Source of the DNA: Aristophania vespae
GTDB taxonomy: Bacteria; Pseudomonadota; Alphaproteobacteria; Acetobacterales; Acetobacteraceae
Direction: 5' to 3'
DNA: 64,000 nucleotides
NCBI RefSeq assembly: GCF_009906835.1
Contig: NZ_CP047652.1
Location: forward strand, 1,240,001 to 1,304,000
Shown here: positions 25,745 to 35,335 of the stretch, piece by piece
Layout: every line of letters starts with the position of its first letter
Numbering within the stretch: the stretch's first letter is position 1
Made by a program: the position numbers and the translations under genes
Notes under the pieces: generated by a model
The model's input: the letters and a program-made list of their open reading frames with translations, nothing else
Told to the model about the DNA's origin: nothing
Databases searched by the model: none

Positions 25745-28213
25745 TTATCGTCTCAATACAGCTCCTGTCACTTTTTGGACAGCTCGTTCAATATTAGCTG
25801 CTAAGGCCTCGAGCTGTTGATCCGTCAAGCTTTCCTGCTTTGGCTGCAACGTAACCTCGATTCCTATGGAACGATAACCCTCAGGTAATTTATCACCTTC
25901 ATATATATCAAATAAACGCACATCCGTAACAAGTTTACGATCTGCCATGCGCGCAGCTTTAATCAAATCCTGCACGTCAACTTCTTTGGGTGACAAGAAA
26001 GCAAAGTCTCTTCTTACAGGCTGCAGGGGAGACAAATCCGGTGCTGCTTTGCGTTTATTTTTTGGCATTGGAACATTACCAATATTGAGTTCAAAAACGG
26101 CAATTGTCCCCGTTAGGCCAAAATGGCGTGCTACTGTAGGATGAAGCTCTCCAAAACTACCCAGAACCAATTTAGGGCCCTGGCGCACAACACCGGAACG
26201 ACCAGGATGATAATATTTTGGAGCATCTGATGTTGTAGTGAGTGAGACGTCTGGTACACCCCACAACTCTAAAGCCGCTAATAAATCAGCTTTTGCTGTC
26301 AGCCAATCTGGCTCTTGTGCCACCTTTCCTGGGGCACGAGCACTCACACCACCACGAACAGCAGAAAGAACATAACGACTACCCTGCTTACCAAAGGATG
26401 GACCAATCTCGAAGAAAGCAGCTTCTCCATTCTGTCCTAAACCACGTGCCAGATTACGATCCAGCGCCCGTAAAAGATTTATAAGAGGCGTTGGACGTAA
26501 TTGATTTAGATCTGAAGCAATGGGGTTTAAGATCTTTTCACTTTCACAAATCTCATCAAAATAGCTGGCATCCTGATCAGAAACAAAAGAGAAACCAACT
26601 GTCTCCATATAACCCCGTGCAGCGCAAAGACGTCGCAACATAGAGTGACGTGCCTGCTGGGTTTGCTGAGAAAAAACAGTTCTCTCATTCAAAGGCGGCA
26701 AGGATTGAGGCGCTACTGTATCTATACCTTTAAGACGGAGCACTTCCTCAATCAGATCACATTCAGCTTCAATCTCATTCACATGTAGTGAAGCTTTTTC
26801 TGCCTGCTCTTTTGTTAATGTTGGAGCCTGAGACAAAGGTTGAGCTGAAGCAATATCATGACGCCATGATGGAACAGCAAATGTCGCTTTCTCGTCATTT
26901 TGCTCTCTGACTTCAAAACCTAAATGCTCTAAAGACGTAACAGCCTCATGAGAAGCAATATCCATGCCTGCAAGTGTTTTTAATTTCTCAAAACGCAATG
27001 TTGCTGTGCGTTGCCATGCCGGCTCTTTTCCAGCTTCTACGACCTCACCAGCTTCACCACCACAGAGAGAAATTATAAGAGCACTGGCTGCTTCCAAACC
27101 GTTCCGCACTAATGCAGGATCAACACCACGTTCAAAACGATAACGCGCATCAGAATTGATACCGAGCCGACGGCCAGTTAGAGCAATCTGGACAGCATCA
27201 AAATAGCCTGATTCGACAAATATATCTGTGCTATTTTCATCAACAGAACTGGCTTCGCCTCCAATAATGCCGGCAAGGGATTGCACGCCTTTATTATCAG
27301 CAATAATCATATCCTCTGTACCAAGGACATAATCTTTACCATCAAGAGCTTTAAAGCTTTCACAAGCGGCATGAGTGATATTTAGCTCACTACCGGAAAG
27401 TTTGGCTGCATCAAATACGTGTAGGGGACGCCCGATATCATACATCACGTAATTGGTAATATCGACAAGCGCTGAATGTGACTTTACGCCTACTGAGTCC
27501 AGACGTCTTTTAAGCCATTCTGGAGAAGGACCGTTTTTAACGCCACGAATAACCCGCCCCATTACGAAAGAGCATGCAGAATGGCTCAGCTTCCAATTAA
27601 ATGGTGTTGAAATTTTACTTTCAATCGCCTCAGTCAGCCAGGGTTTTAAATGCCCTACCCCTGCCGCAGCGAGATCACGGGCAATTCCTCTGACACTAAG
27701 TGCGTCACCACGATTAGGTGTAATGGCGATTTCGATGACTGGATCATCCAGCTTGGCATAGTAAACATAATCTTCACCGACTGGCGCTAAGGAAGATAAC
27801 TCGGCAATACCGTCGCTTTCCTCGCCCAAGCCCAATTCGCGTAAGGAGCAAAGCATACCTTCACTCTTTTGACCGCGAATTTTACCGGCCTTGATGGTTA
27901 TGTCACTGCCGGGAATATATGTGCCAGGAGGAGCAAATATGACATGTAAGCCTGTCCGAGCATTAGGAGCCCCACAAACAACTTGAAGCTCTTCCATCCC
28001 TGGACCTGCATTAACCTTACAAACCTGCAAGCGATCAGCATCGGGATGTTTTACCGCTTCAAGAATTTTTGCTGTGCGAAATCCTGAAAGGCGCTTTGTT
28101 GGGTCATCAATGGCTTCAACTTCGAGCCCAATCCGGTTTAATGCCGCACAGAGCTCATCTAAAGAGGCCGTAAAATCTAAATGGTCGCGTAGCCAGGAAA
28201 GAGAAAATTTCAT
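25745..28213 (-). CDS. pheT: Phenylalanyl-tRNA synthetase beta subunit
   Basis: An 822-residue beta chain. Order of domains: N-terminal EMAP/tRNA_bind OB fold (AKILEAVKHPDADRLQVCKVNAG, about residues 45-70), B3/B4 editing region (FVMGRVIRGVKNG and RPLHVFDAAKL), B5, the core with VETVGFSFVSD, and the C-terminal FDX-ACB anticodon domain (QPVRRDFAFLSPKEV to GAVLRR). The frame is open far upstream into pheS, but ATG 28213, one base after the pheS stop, gives MKFSLSWLRDHLDF, the normal start. Translation is coupled to pheS. Confidence 0.96.
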   Translation of the reverse strand: MKFSLSWLRDHLDFTASLDELCAALNRIGLEVEAIDDPTKRLSGFRTAKILEAVKHPDADRLQVCKVNAGPGMEELQVVCGAPNARTGLHVIFAPPGTYIPGSDITIKAGKIRGQKSEGMLCSLRELGLGEESDGIAELSSLAPVGEDYVYYAKLDDPVIEIAITPNRGDALSVRGIARDLAAAGVGHLKPWLTEAIESKISTPFNWKLSHSACSFVMGRVIRGVKNGPSPEWLKRRLDSVGVKSHSALVDITNYVMYDIGRPLHVFDAAKLSGSELNITHAACESFKALDGKDYVLGTEDMIIADNKGVQSLAGIIGGEASSVDENSTDIFVESGYFDAVQIALTGRRLGINSDARYRFERGVDPALVRNGLEAASALIISLCGGEAGEVVEAGKEPAWQRTATLRFEKLKTLAGMDIASHEAVTSLEHLGFEVREQNDEKATFAVPSWRHDIASAQPLSQAPTLTKEQAEKASLHVNEIEAECDLIEEVLRLKGIDTVAPQSLPPLNERTVFSQQTQQARHSMLRRLCAARGYMETVGFSFVSDQDASYFDEICESEKILNPIASDLNQLRPTPLINLLRALDRNLARGLGQNGEAAFFEIGPSFGKQGSRYVLSAVRGGVSARAPGKVAQEPDWLTAKADLLAALELWGVPDVSLTTTSDAPKYYHPGRSGVVRQGPKLVLGSFGELHPTVARHFGLTGTIAVFELNIGNVPMPKNKRKAAPDLSPLQPVRRDFAFLSPKEVDVQDLIKAARMADRKLVTDVRLFDIYEGDKLPEGYRSIGIEVTLQPKQESLTDQQLEALAANIERAVQKVTGAVLRR

Positions 28214-28214
28214 G

Positions 28215-29285
28215 TTAGCAGCCCTCTGCCAAACCAGAAGATGAGAAGGCTGAAAATCCATAATGACGGAGCCAGCGCAAATCACTTTCGTAAAAAGACC
28301 GTAAATCAGCAATGCCATTTTTTAACATGGCCAAACGCTCTACCCCCATACCAAAAGCAAAACCTTGCCATTCAGCGGGGTCAAGGCCACAATTAGCGAG
28401 CACACGTGGATTGACCATACCTGCCCCTAAAACTTCTAGCCAATCAGCTCCTGCGCCAATTTCACCCGTTTTTCGTGACCAGCCAATATCCACTTCCATA
28501 GACGGTTCAGTAAAAGGAAAATAGGAAGAGCGAAAACGCACAGGCAAATCAGGTTTATTAAAATAAGCCCGCAAAAATTCTATCAAACAGCCCTTAAGGT
28601 GGCCAAGGGTAATATTTTTATCAATGACCAAACCTTCACATTGATGAAACATTGGTGAATGAGTGGCATCATGATCAGCTCGGTAAGTACGACCTGGGGC
28701 AATAATACGAATGGGTGGATTTTGCCCAAGCATTGTACGTATCTGCACACCAGAGGTTTGCGTCCTTAAAACACGCGGCTCCCCCTGTCCTTCTTCGTCC
28801 AGGAGATAAAATGTATCTTGTTCTGTGCGAGCAGGATGATGATCTGGTGTATTTAAAGCAGAGAAATTATGCCACTGCGTTTCAATATCCGGCCCCTCTG
28901 CAACAGAAAATCCCATACGCGCAAAAATTGCCGTCATTTCTTCAATGGTGCGGCTAATAGGATGGATTAAACCCTGAGGCTCAAGAGGCGGTGGAAGAGT
29001 TACGTCAACACGCTCTTCTTTTAGACGAGCCTCTAAAGCAAGCTCTTCGATTTCTTTACCGCGCTTCTCAATTAATTTGGTCAACTCGTCACGCAATCGA
29101 TTTAATTCCTGACCGCGTGCTTTTCTCTCTTCAGCTGGAACTTGCCCTAGCTGGCGTAAAAGCATCGTCAGTTTTCCAGAGCGGCCTAAAGTGCCTACAC
29201 GCACCGCATCCCACTCATTATGAGTGTTTGCTGCGATAAGAGCCTCTATGGTTTCCTGTTTCAAAGCGTCGAGATCGTTGGCCAT
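28215..29285 (-). CDS. pheS: Phenylalanyl-tRNA synthetase alpha subunit
   Basis: A 356-residue class II catalytic subunit with an N-terminal coiled coil (residues 1-85). Motif 2 region: PIRIIAPGRTYRADHDATHSPMFHQCEGLVID. Motif 3: GFAFGMGVERLAML. The Phe-binding loop FTEPSMEVDI is intact. It forms the alpha2beta2 enzyme with PheT, encoded one base downstream. It follows rplT after a hairpin-bearing gap of about 120 bp, the conserved rpmI-rplT-pheST order. Confidence 0.97.
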   Translation of the reverse strand: MANDLDALKQETIEALIAANTHNEWDAVRVGTLGRSGKLTMLLRQLGQVPAEERKARGQELNRLRDELTKLIEKRGKEIEELALEARLKEERVDVTLPPPLEPQGLIHPISRTIEEMTAIFARMGFSVAEGPDIETQWHNFSALNTPDHHPARTEQDTFYLLDEEGQGEPRVLRTQTSGVQIRTMLGQNPPIRIIAPGRTYRADHDATHSPMFHQCEGLVIDKNITLGHLKGCLIEFLRAYFNKPDLPVRFRSSYFPFTEPSMEVDIGWSRKTGEIGAGADWLEVLGAGMVNPRVLANCGLDPAEWQGFAFGMGVERLAMLKNGIADLRSFYESDLRWLRHYGFSAFSSSGLAEGC

Positions 29286-29312
29286 AATGCCTATCTTCCA
29301 CCACCAAAAGAA

Positions 29313-29347
29313 AACGGGCTGCTCTTTTAATAAAGAGACAGCCCGTT
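29313..29347 (-). terminator. Intrinsic terminator or attenuator between rplT and pheS
   Basis: On the minus strand AACGGGCTG and CAGCCCGTT form a stem closed inside by CTCTTT/AAAGAG, and TTTTCTTTT follows at once, so this is a good rho-independent terminator. It lies after rplT and ends about 30 bases before the pheS ATG. Placement suggests partial read-through or attenuation of pheST. I see no Phe-rich leader peptide in the gap, so the E. coli pheL mechanism is not supported. Confidence 0.7.
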
Positions 29348-29353
29348 AATCAC

Positions 29354-29380
29354 ATCTCCCTCTTTTAAAGAGGGAGAGAT
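29354..29380. repeat. Second inverted repeat in the rplT-pheS gap
   Basis: ATCTCCCTCTTT is followed by its reverse complement (AAAGAGGGAGAT) with only a short centre, forming a perfect palindrome of 27 bases. It precedes the terminator hairpin in transcription order, so an alternative or anti-terminator fold between the two is possible. No T tract follows it. Confidence 0.55.
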
Positions 29381-29407
29381 AACACAGAACTCAATGTAAA
29401 ATATGTC

Positions 29408-29761
29408 TTACAGAGCTGCCTGAGCTTTACGCACGATCTCAGCAAAAGCATCAGCATTATCATAAGCGATAGCTGCTAAAACTTTACGATCAATTTCAAT
29501 ACCAGCTTTAGCAAGCCCGTTAATGAAGCGGCTGTAAGTTAAGCCATGCTCACGGACTGCCGCATTGATACGTTGAATCCACAAAGCACGGAAATCACGT
29601 TTTTTGTTGCGACGATCGCGATATGCGTATTGAAGCCCTTTTTCAACGCGTTCGAGAGCAATACGGTAGTTCGTAGAAGAACGACCGCGATAACCCTTAG
29701 CGAGTTTTAGAACTTTTTTGTGACGAGCGTGGGAGGTATTGCCCCGTTTAACACGTGCCAT
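29408..29761 (-). CDS. rplT: 50S ribosomal protein L20
   Basis: A 117-residue basic protein with the unmistakable L20 sequence: [20 protein letters not shown] at the start, [20 protein letters not shown], and [19 protein letters not shown]. It binds 23S rRNA early in 50S assembly. It is 14 bp after rpmI in the same operon. In many bacteria L20 represses this operon, but no pseudoknot-type leader was established here. Confidence 0.98.
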   Translation of the reverse strand: MARVKRGNTSHARHKKVLKLAKGYRGRSSTNYRIALERVEKGLQYAYRDRRNKKRDFRALWIQRINAAVREHGLTYSRFINGLAKAGIEIDRKVLAAIAYDNADAFAEIVRKAQAAL

Positions 29762-29775
29762 GGTCTTTTATCTCC

Positions 29776-29979
29776 TTACGATAGCCCGTAGGGCGCCCAC
29801 TGTTTAATTGTACGTGCGTCCATATCTGTCATTGTTTGAGGACCACGGTTAGAACGTTTCATTTTCTGGGGGCGATTGATCAAGCCATGGCGTTTATTGC
29901 CAGGTCCGCACATCACTTTACCGGTTGCGGTAATTTTAAACCGCTTTTTAACCGAAGACTTCGTCTTCATCTTGGGCAT
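29776..29979 (-). CDS. rpmI: 50S ribosomal protein L35
   Basis: A 67-residue basic protein that starts [20 protein letters not shown] and contains [12 protein letters not shown], all standard L35. AAGGGAGAG lies about seven bases upstream of the ATG. infC, which often precedes rpmI, is absent; the upstream 480 bp is intergenic to the divergent gcd. Confidence 0.97.
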   Translation of the reverse strand: MPKMKTKSSVKKRFKITATGKVMCGPGNKRHGLINRPQKMKRSNRGPQTMTDMDARTIKQWAPYGLS

Positions 29980-30078
29980 TTGTCTCTCCCTTAAACTTTT
30001 TGAAGGCTACATTGACAAAACCCAATGCAACCTCACGGCCAGGCATGCCACAATTGAGCCCGGGCGCGTGTCGATTCC

Positions 30079-30108
30079 CGCGCTTATAAGAGGATTTCCG
30101 CCCCAGAG
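30079..30108 (-). promoter_or_regulatory. Candidate promoter for rpmI-rplT-pheST
   Basis: On the minus strand TTGCTC, 17 bases, then TATAAG lies about 100 bases before rpmI. The -35 matches only its TTG core, so this is a guess by spacing and position. The leader from here to rpmI is more GC-rich than its surroundings and may be structured. Confidence 0.3.
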
Positions 30109-30175
30109 CAAGAAAAAAGAGCACAAAACAAGTCTTAAAGCTTTACGGAAAATCACTAATTTTGAAGCTTCATAA

Positions 30176-30460
30176 AAATATCATTATACTCAGAAATTCG
30201 TATAATAACCCTGAGAAAATAGCTTGTATTAAGCAGTAATATAAAAACTATTTTAATATTCTATCTCTTATTCTTTGTAAGAAAAATTTATTCTTAACAA
30301 TTAAGACGTAAGATCTCTGTTAAACTAAAATGTTATATTATCTTGCGAGTAACAAATATATTCTTTAGGGGAATAGCTTTAAATCTAACTTCTAGACGTT
30401 ACACCGCAATTTAAGTAACGTTAGGTCATTCTTTCTGACAACTAATTAGCAGGGTTTTCT
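30176..30460. other. AT-rich intergenic region upstream of gcd
   Basis: No gene is visible here. Two short inverted repeats stand out: ATTATAC/GTATAAT at 30183-30206 (10-base spacer) and ACGTTAC/GTAACGT at 30396-30421 (12-base spacer). The second ends about 40 bases before the gcd ATG, where an operator could sit. Neither matches a motif I can name. Confidence 0.4.
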
Positions 30461-32905
30461 ATGTCTTCTACATCCCGAAAGGGAGGAGTCTGGCTCACAA
30501 TTATTGCCCTAATTGTGGCAATCATCGGGTTACTACTCACAATTGGTGGCGTTTGGAACGTCGTCGTGGGTGGCCCCTTTTATTATCTGATTGCCGGTAT
30601 CGGCTATTTGCTCACCAGCGCCCTCCTCTTTAAACGTAACCCGGCAGGATTAGCACTTTTTGCGCTTATTCTTCTTGGCACAATCATTTGGGCTATTTTC
30701 CTTGTTGGATTTGACTTTTGGTCACTTCTTCCATGGTTAGATGTTGCCCTGGTGGTTGGAATCGTGTTGAGCCTGCCCTGGGTTACACGTGCTCTTTCAG
30801 CAAGCCGTGCCGCAAGCCTACCTCTCCTTGGCACAATTGTTCTGGGTGTCATTACTCTAGTGGCTGGCTGGTTTTCTGATCCTACCGATATTGCTGGTCA
30901 ATTACCCACAAAGATCGTAAATGCCCAAATTGAGAATGCAGAAAATGTACCTGCTGAGGAATGGCATTCTTATGGACGGACTCAGGAAGGCAATCGCTGG
31001 TCTCCTCTGACACAGATTAACGATAAAAACGTTAATAAGCTCAAAGTAGCCTGGGTGATGAGGACAAAAGATTTCCAAACATCACAGGATTCTGGTGAAG
31101 CCACTAACGAAGCAACGCCAATCGAGTTCGATAATACTCTTTATTTCTGTTCTCTGCACCAGAAGCTCTTCGCTATAGATGCTGCTACAGGAAAAGAGAA
31201 ATGGGTTTTTGACCCTAAGCTTGATTCTCAACCCAGCTTCCAACATCTCACCTGCCGCGGCGTTAGCTTTCATGCCAAACCTGCAAATGCAGTTGATTCT
31301 GAAGGTAAAGATGTTACAGACACAGATTGTGCAAAACGCATTATTCTACCTGTAAATGATGGCCGCATTGTTGAAGTTGATGCCGAAACAGGCAAAAAAT
31401 GCTCTGCCTTTGGTAAAGATGGTGAAGTTGATTTACGTTTCTCACATCAGCCATATGACACATTAGGCGATTACGAACCTACATCTCCTCCTGTTGTGAC
31501 TGACAAATTTATTATCGTTAACAGTGCAGTTACAGATAATGGCTCTGTCAGACAGCCTTCTGGTGCAACACGTGCTTATGATGTTTACACAGGTAAATTA
31601 GCCTGGGTCTTTGATGCAGCTAACCCAGACCCAAATGAAATGCCAAGTGAAGAACATCCGCACTTTCATCCAAATTCGCCAAACTCATGGACAATCTCTG
31701 CTTACGACAAGAAGTTAAACCTTGTTTATATTCCAATGGGCGTAGGCACACCTGACCAGTGGGGCGGTTATCGTTCCAAAGAAGCAGAACGTTTTGTTCC
31801 TGGCGTCATAGCTCTGAACGCTGATAATGGGAAACTTGTTTGGTTCTATCAAACTGTGCATCATGACCTGTGGGATATGGATGTCAGTTCTCAACCAAGC
31901 CTTGTTGATATCACTCAAAAAGATGGTTCAACTGTACCGGCTATTTATATCCCTACCAAAACTGGTGATATATTTGTTCTTGATCGTCGCACAGGTAAAC
32001 CTATTGTTGATGCACCCGAAATGGCTGTACCGCAAAAACCTGTTGCTGGTGACCATACAAGCCCAACCCAACCATATTCTCGCCTGAGCTTGCGCCCGAC
32101 TAAACCTTTGAGTGACAAAGATATTTGGGGCGGTAGCACACTTGATCAGATGGTTTGTAGCATTTACTTCCATAGCCTACGCTATGAAGGGCCGTTTACA
32201 CCTCCTTCTTTACAAGGAACTTTAGTGTTCCCTGGTAATTTGGGAATGTTTGAATGGGGTGGTTTGGGAGTTGATCCTCAGCGCCAAATCGCTTTTGCTA
32301 ACCCAATCAGTTTACCTTTCGTTTCTCAGCTAGTACCTCGCGGCCCAGGTAACCCCCTATGGCCAGATCAAAATATGTCCAAAAAGAAGGGCAAGGAAAG
32401 CGGATTACAGCATAATTACGGTATTCCTTACGCTGTAAAACTTTCACCCTTTATGAACCCTCTTTTGACAAAACTGGGCGTTAGAATCCCATGCCGTACG
32501 CCACCTTGGGGTGAAGTTGCTGGTATTGATCTGCGCACAAATAAGGTTGTTTATCGTCACCGTAACGGAACCATGCAAGACTCACTTTATGGAACACCCA
32601 TTCCTGTTCCCTTGCCTCCTGTAAAAATTGGGGTGCCAAGTTTAGGTGGGCCGTTAGTTACCGCAGGTAATGTTGGTTTCTTAACAGGTACGATGGATCG
32701 CTATATCAGAGCTTATGACCTCACTACGGGTAAAATGCTTTGGAGTGACCGTTTGCCAGCTGGTGCACAATCTACCCCAATGACTTACTCAGTTAATGGG
32801 CGTCAATATATTGTGACTTATGCAGGTGGGCACGCATCTTTCCCAACAAAAATGGGAGACTATCTCATCGCATATACCCTTGATGAGGGTAATGAGAAAA
32901 AATAA
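30461..32905 (+). CDS. gcd: Membrane-bound PQQ-dependent glucose dehydrogenase
   Basis: An 814-residue quinoprotein. Five N-terminal transmembrane helices fall in about residues 10-145. A periplasmic eight-bladed propeller follows, with repeated W-motif blades such as AIDAATGKEKWVFDP, DVYTGKLAWVFDA and ALNADNGKLVWFYQ. HHDLWDMDVSSQPSL near residue 470 contains the aspartate usually assigned as catalytic base. The protein oxidises glucose to gluconolactone in the periplasm and passes electrons to ubiquinone, the classic acetic-acid-bacterial oxidative fermentation step. PQQ synthesis genes are not in the window. A terminator follows. Confidence 0.96.
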   Translation: MSSTSRKGGVWLTIIALIVAIIGLLLTIGGVWNVVVGGPFYYLIAGIGYLLTSALLFKRNPAGLALFALILLGTIIWAIFLVGFDFWSLLPWLDVALVVGIVLSLPWVTRALSASRAASLPLLGTIVLGVITLVAGWFSDPTDIAGQLPTKIVNAQIENAENVPAEEWHSYGRTQEGNRWSPLTQINDKNVNKLKVAWVMRTKDFQTSQDSGEATNEATPIEFDNTLYFCSLHQKLFAIDAATGKEKWVFDPKLDSQPSFQHLTCRGVSFHAKPANAVDSEGKDVTDTDCAKRIILPVNDGRIVEVDAETGKKCSAFGKDGEVDLRFSHQPYDTLGDYEPTSPPVVTDKFIIVNSAVTDNGSVRQPSGATRAYDVYTGKLAWVFDAANPDPNEMPSEEHPHFHPNSPNSWTISAYDKKLNLVYIPMGVGTPDQWGGYRSKEAERFVPGVIALNADNGKLVWFYQTVHHDLWDMDVSSQPSLVDITQKDGSTVPAIYIPTKTGDIFVLDRRTGKPIVDAPEMAVPQKPVAGDHTSPTQPYSRLSLRPTKPLSDKDIWGGSTLDQMVCSIYFHSLRYEGPFTPPSLQGTLVFPGNLGMFEWGGLGVDPQRQIAFANPISLPFVSQLVPRGPGNPLWPDQNMSKKKGKESGLQHNYGIPYAVKLSPFMNPLLTKLGVRIPCRTPPWGEVAGIDLRTNKVVYRHRNGTMQDSLYGTPIPVPLPPVKIGVPSLGGPLVTAGNVGFLTGTMDRYIRAYDLTTGKMLWSDRLPAGAQSTPMTYSVNGRQYIVTYAGGHASFPTKMGDYLIAYTLDEGNEKK

Positions 32906-32940
32906 GAATGACCTACAATATTCAGGTTTTTCTTAAGGAA

Positions 32941-32969
32941 AGGCGCTCTTTAAAAGGGCGCCTTTTTTT
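32941..32969 (+). terminator. Intrinsic terminator of gcd
   Basis: AGGCGC and GCGCCT form a stem with CTTT/AAAG pairing inside, followed by seven T residues. It lies 36 bp after the gcd stop and indicates that gcd is transcribed alone. Confidence 0.85.
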
Positions 32970-33092
32970 GTCTTTGTTCCTTAAATATAAATTACACATC
33001 TTTAACTATTCTTTTGAAAATTTAGAATATAGAGTCAAATAGTTCGTGTAATTTTACATGGATATTTTCTTATTCCTCCTAAGGGGATTATC

Positions 33093-33449
33093 ATGACACT
33101 TCGTCGTATCGCTTTTGCTGCTCTTACTTTTACCGCTCTTAGTGGGCAAGCTGCGTTAGCTCATAACGCTGGCCATCATTGTCGTGATGAAAAAGGCCAT
33201 TTTGCAAAATGTCACAAACATCATAAAGCAAAAAAACATTGCCGCGATGAAAAAGGGAAATTTACGAAATGCGCTTCTCACAAAAAAGATGAAGCTATGC
33301 AACATAGCAAAGAGGCTACAGAGCAGAATTTAAAAGCTCCAGCCGAAAACTTGCAAAATAAAGCTTCTTCAATGGCACCAGATGCAATGAAATCTGACAT
33401 GCCTGCAAAAACTGCCCAGGTTCCAGAAGCTCCTACCGCAGAACAATAA
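33093..33449 (+). CDS. Small exported His/Cys/Lys-rich protein with two CRDEKG repeats
   Basis: A 118-residue protein with a signal peptide ending AALA-HNAG. The mature N-terminus carries two copies of an 11-residue motif, CRDEKGHFAKC and CRDEKGKFTKC, separated by a His/Lys cluster (HKHHKAKKH). The rest is a polar Ala/Lys/Glu-rich tail without fold signals. Each motif has a pair of cysteines ten residues apart that could form a disulfide loop or, with the histidines, bind metal. AAGGGG precedes the ATG. Similar CRDxxGxFxKC proteins occur in acetic acid bacteria; function is unknown to me. Confidence 0.65.
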   Translation: MTLRRIAFAALTFTALSGQAALAHNAGHHCRDEKGHFAKCHKHHKAKKHCRDEKGKFTKCASHKKDEAMQHSKEATEQNLKAPAENLQNKASSMAPDAMKSDMPAKTAQVPEAPTAEQ

Positions 33450-33455
33450 AATCGC

Positions 33456-33493
33456 AAAAATGCCCTTTTTTCTTATAAAAAAGGGCATTTTTT
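33456..33493. terminator. Bidirectional intrinsic terminator
   Basis: AAAAATGCCCTTTTTT and AAAAAAGGGCATTTTTT form a strong stem with a five-base loop, with T tracts on both strands. It separates the small exported protein gene (+) from sufE (-), whose stop lies 22 bp away, and can serve both. Confidence 0.9.
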
Positions 33494-33514
33494 CGTTAAT
33501 CTCTAAGTTGTTTT

Positions 33515-33964
33515 TTAAAGAGAAGCTGCATATTGCCTGATAGACTGGGCCATTGCTTCTACGCCATTACCTCTATTTGTAGAAAGTGCTTTTACTAAAC
33601 CAAGATCATGTAAGAAAGATGATCCTGTTTCTAAAATTTCGGCCGGACGCCTGCCCGAATAAACACGTAAAAGCAAAGCAACAAGCCCTTGTACAATAGC
33701 CGCATCAGAAGCTCCGGCAAAATAAAGCTTTCCCTGATCAAATTTTGCTTCAAGCCATACCTGACTTTGGCAGCCAGGAACGCGGTGTTCGTCATTTTGC
33801 CATTCAGAGGGAAAAGCAGGTAATTTGCGTCCGAGCTCAATAATATATTGATAACGCTCCATCCAATCATCAAAGAGGTCTAGCTCTTCTTTAATCATAT
33901 CAATAGCTTCTACAGCGCTAGGCTCCTGAGGTTGCAGGAAAGGAAGCGTTATCTGGTCTGACAT
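33515..33964 (-). CDS. sufE: SufE family Fe-S sulfur acceptor
   Basis: A 149-residue sulfur-transfer partner of cysteine desulfurase. Cys65 in HRVPGCQSQVW is the conserved persulfide acceptor, and YQYIIELGRKLPAFP precedes it as in E. coli SufE. FAGASDAAIVQGLVALLLRVYSG is the conserved core helix. No other suf genes are near, so its desulfurase is encoded elsewhere. The gene is 46 bp after the hslU stop in the same direction. Confidence 0.93.
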   Translation of the reverse strand: MSDQITLPFLQPQEPSAVEAIDMIKEELDLFDDWMERYQYIIELGRKLPAFPSEWQNDEHRVPGCQSQVWLEAKFDQGKLYFAGASDAAIVQGLVALLLRVYSGRRPAEILETGSSFLHDLGLVKALSTNRGNGVEAMAQSIRQYAASL

Positions 33965-34009
33965 ATTATTATGTTTTTACCTCTGGAAAGTGGCCCTTAG
34001 AAAATCTTC

Positions 34010-35335
34010 TTAAAGGATAAAGCGACTTAAATCACCCTTACGAGCCAAAGGTGCTACTTTTTCCTGCACATCCTGCTCAGTAACGTGAATAGTCTCACCC
34101 TTTTTCTCAGAAGCCGTGAAAGAAACGTCTTCAAGAAGACGCTCTAACACTGTGGCTAATCGTCTGGCACCAATATTTTCAACGCGTTCATTAATATCAG
34201 CAGCAACGTCAGCCAAAGCATCAATAGCTTTGTCACTAAATTCCAGAGTCACACCCTCAGTTTTCATTAAAGCAACATATTGCTTAATGAGAGAATGCTC
34301 AGGCTCCATTAAAATACGGCGCAAATCATTACGATTTAGACCAGCCAGCTCAACACGAATAGGCAGTCTACCTTGTAGCTCTGGCAATAAATCAGATGGC
34401 TTTGCCAGATGGAATGCCCCCGACGTAATAAAGAGAATATGGTCTGTTTTGACTGGACCATATTTCGTATTGACCGTTGTCCCTTCAATTAGAGGCAGCA
34501 GGTCGCGTTGCACACCTTCTCTTGAAACATTACCACTACGCGAGCCTTGTTCTGATGTAGCGCAAACTTTATCGATTTCATCAAGAAAAACGATACCGTT
34601 ATTTTGCGTAAAAAGAAGAGATTCTTGATCTAATGCATCATCATCTAACAGATTATCTGCCTCTTCACGCAAGATTTGTTCGCGGGCTTTGGCAATGGTC
34701 ATTTTTCGCTTTGTTTTTGTGCGCCCCATCATATTACGCATCATATCGCTCAGATTAATAACCTGACCGGGCACAATACCTGGAGGTAAGTCACCATTAC
34801 CCATATTTTGCGAAGCGGCTTTGTCGCTTGAAAGCTCAATTTCGATTTCTTTATCCTCGAAATCGCCTTTATGAAGCATTTGCCTAAAGCGCGTCCGTGT
34901 ATCAGCCGAAGCTTCTTTGCCAACCAATACATCTAGCAGACGCTCTTCTGTAGCTTCCTGCGCAAGGCCTTCAACATCTTTGCGCTTTTGCTTGCGAAGC
35001 ATTGAACGTGCCACTTCGACTAAGTCACGCACAATACTGTCAACATCACGCCCGACATAACCTACTTCGGTGAATTTTGTCGCCTCAATTTTAATGAAAG
35101 GGGCGTTAGCCAGTTTCGCCAATCGGCGTGCAATTTCGGTTTTACCGCAACCGGTAGGCCCAATCATTAATATATTTTTGGGCACCACTTCTTCGCGCAT
35201 AGTGCCTTCAAGCTGCGCCCTGCGCCAGCGATTACGTAAGGCAATGGCTACTGCACGCTTAGCATCACTTTGACCAACAATATAACGATCCAGCTCTGCT
35301 ACAATAGCTCTGGGTGCTAATTCTGAACCGCTCAT
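34010..35335 (-). CDS. hslU: ATP-dependent protease ATPase subunit HslU
   Basis: A 441-residue AAA+ unfoldase (ClpY). Walker [18 protein letters not shown] near residue 56, Walker [12 protein letters not shown] near residue 245, sensor/arginine region GRLPIRVEL, and the C-terminal [17 protein letters not shown] with final SRFIL, whose tail inserts into HslV. The I-domain lies between. Its start overlaps the hslV stop by four bases, the normal coupled hslVU operon. Confidence 0.97.
   Translation of the reverse strand: MSGSELAPRAIVAELDRYIVGQSDAKRAVAIALRNRWRRAQLEGTMREEVVPKNILMIGPTGCGKTEIARRLAKLANAPFIKIEATKFTEVGYVGRDVDSIVRDLVEVARSMLRKQKRKDVEGLAQEATEERLLDVLVGKEASADTRTRFRQMLHKGDFEDKEIEIELSSDKAASQNMGNGDLPPGIVPGQVINLSDMMRNMMGRTKTKRKMTIAKAREQILREEADNLLDDDALDQESLLFTQNNGIVFLDEIDKVCATSEQGSRSGNVSREGVQRDLLPLIEGTTVNTKYGPVKTDHILFITSGAFHLAKPSDLLPELQGRLPIRVELAGLNRNDLRRILMEPEHSLIKQYVALMKTEGVTLEFSDKAIDALADVAADINERVENIGARRLATVLERLLEDVSFTASEKKGETIHVTEQDVQEKVAPLARKGDLSRFIL

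Noticed and set aside
29876-30175. Coding region opposite rpmI and its leader
   Set aside because: It runs antisense to rpmI, has no ribosome site or family resemblance and is explained by the leader composition.
30183-30206. Second NAD-regulator operator upstream of gcd
   Set aside because: TATAC/GTATA half-sites resemble the nadA operator, but the spacing is 10 instead of 9 and flanking bases do not match.
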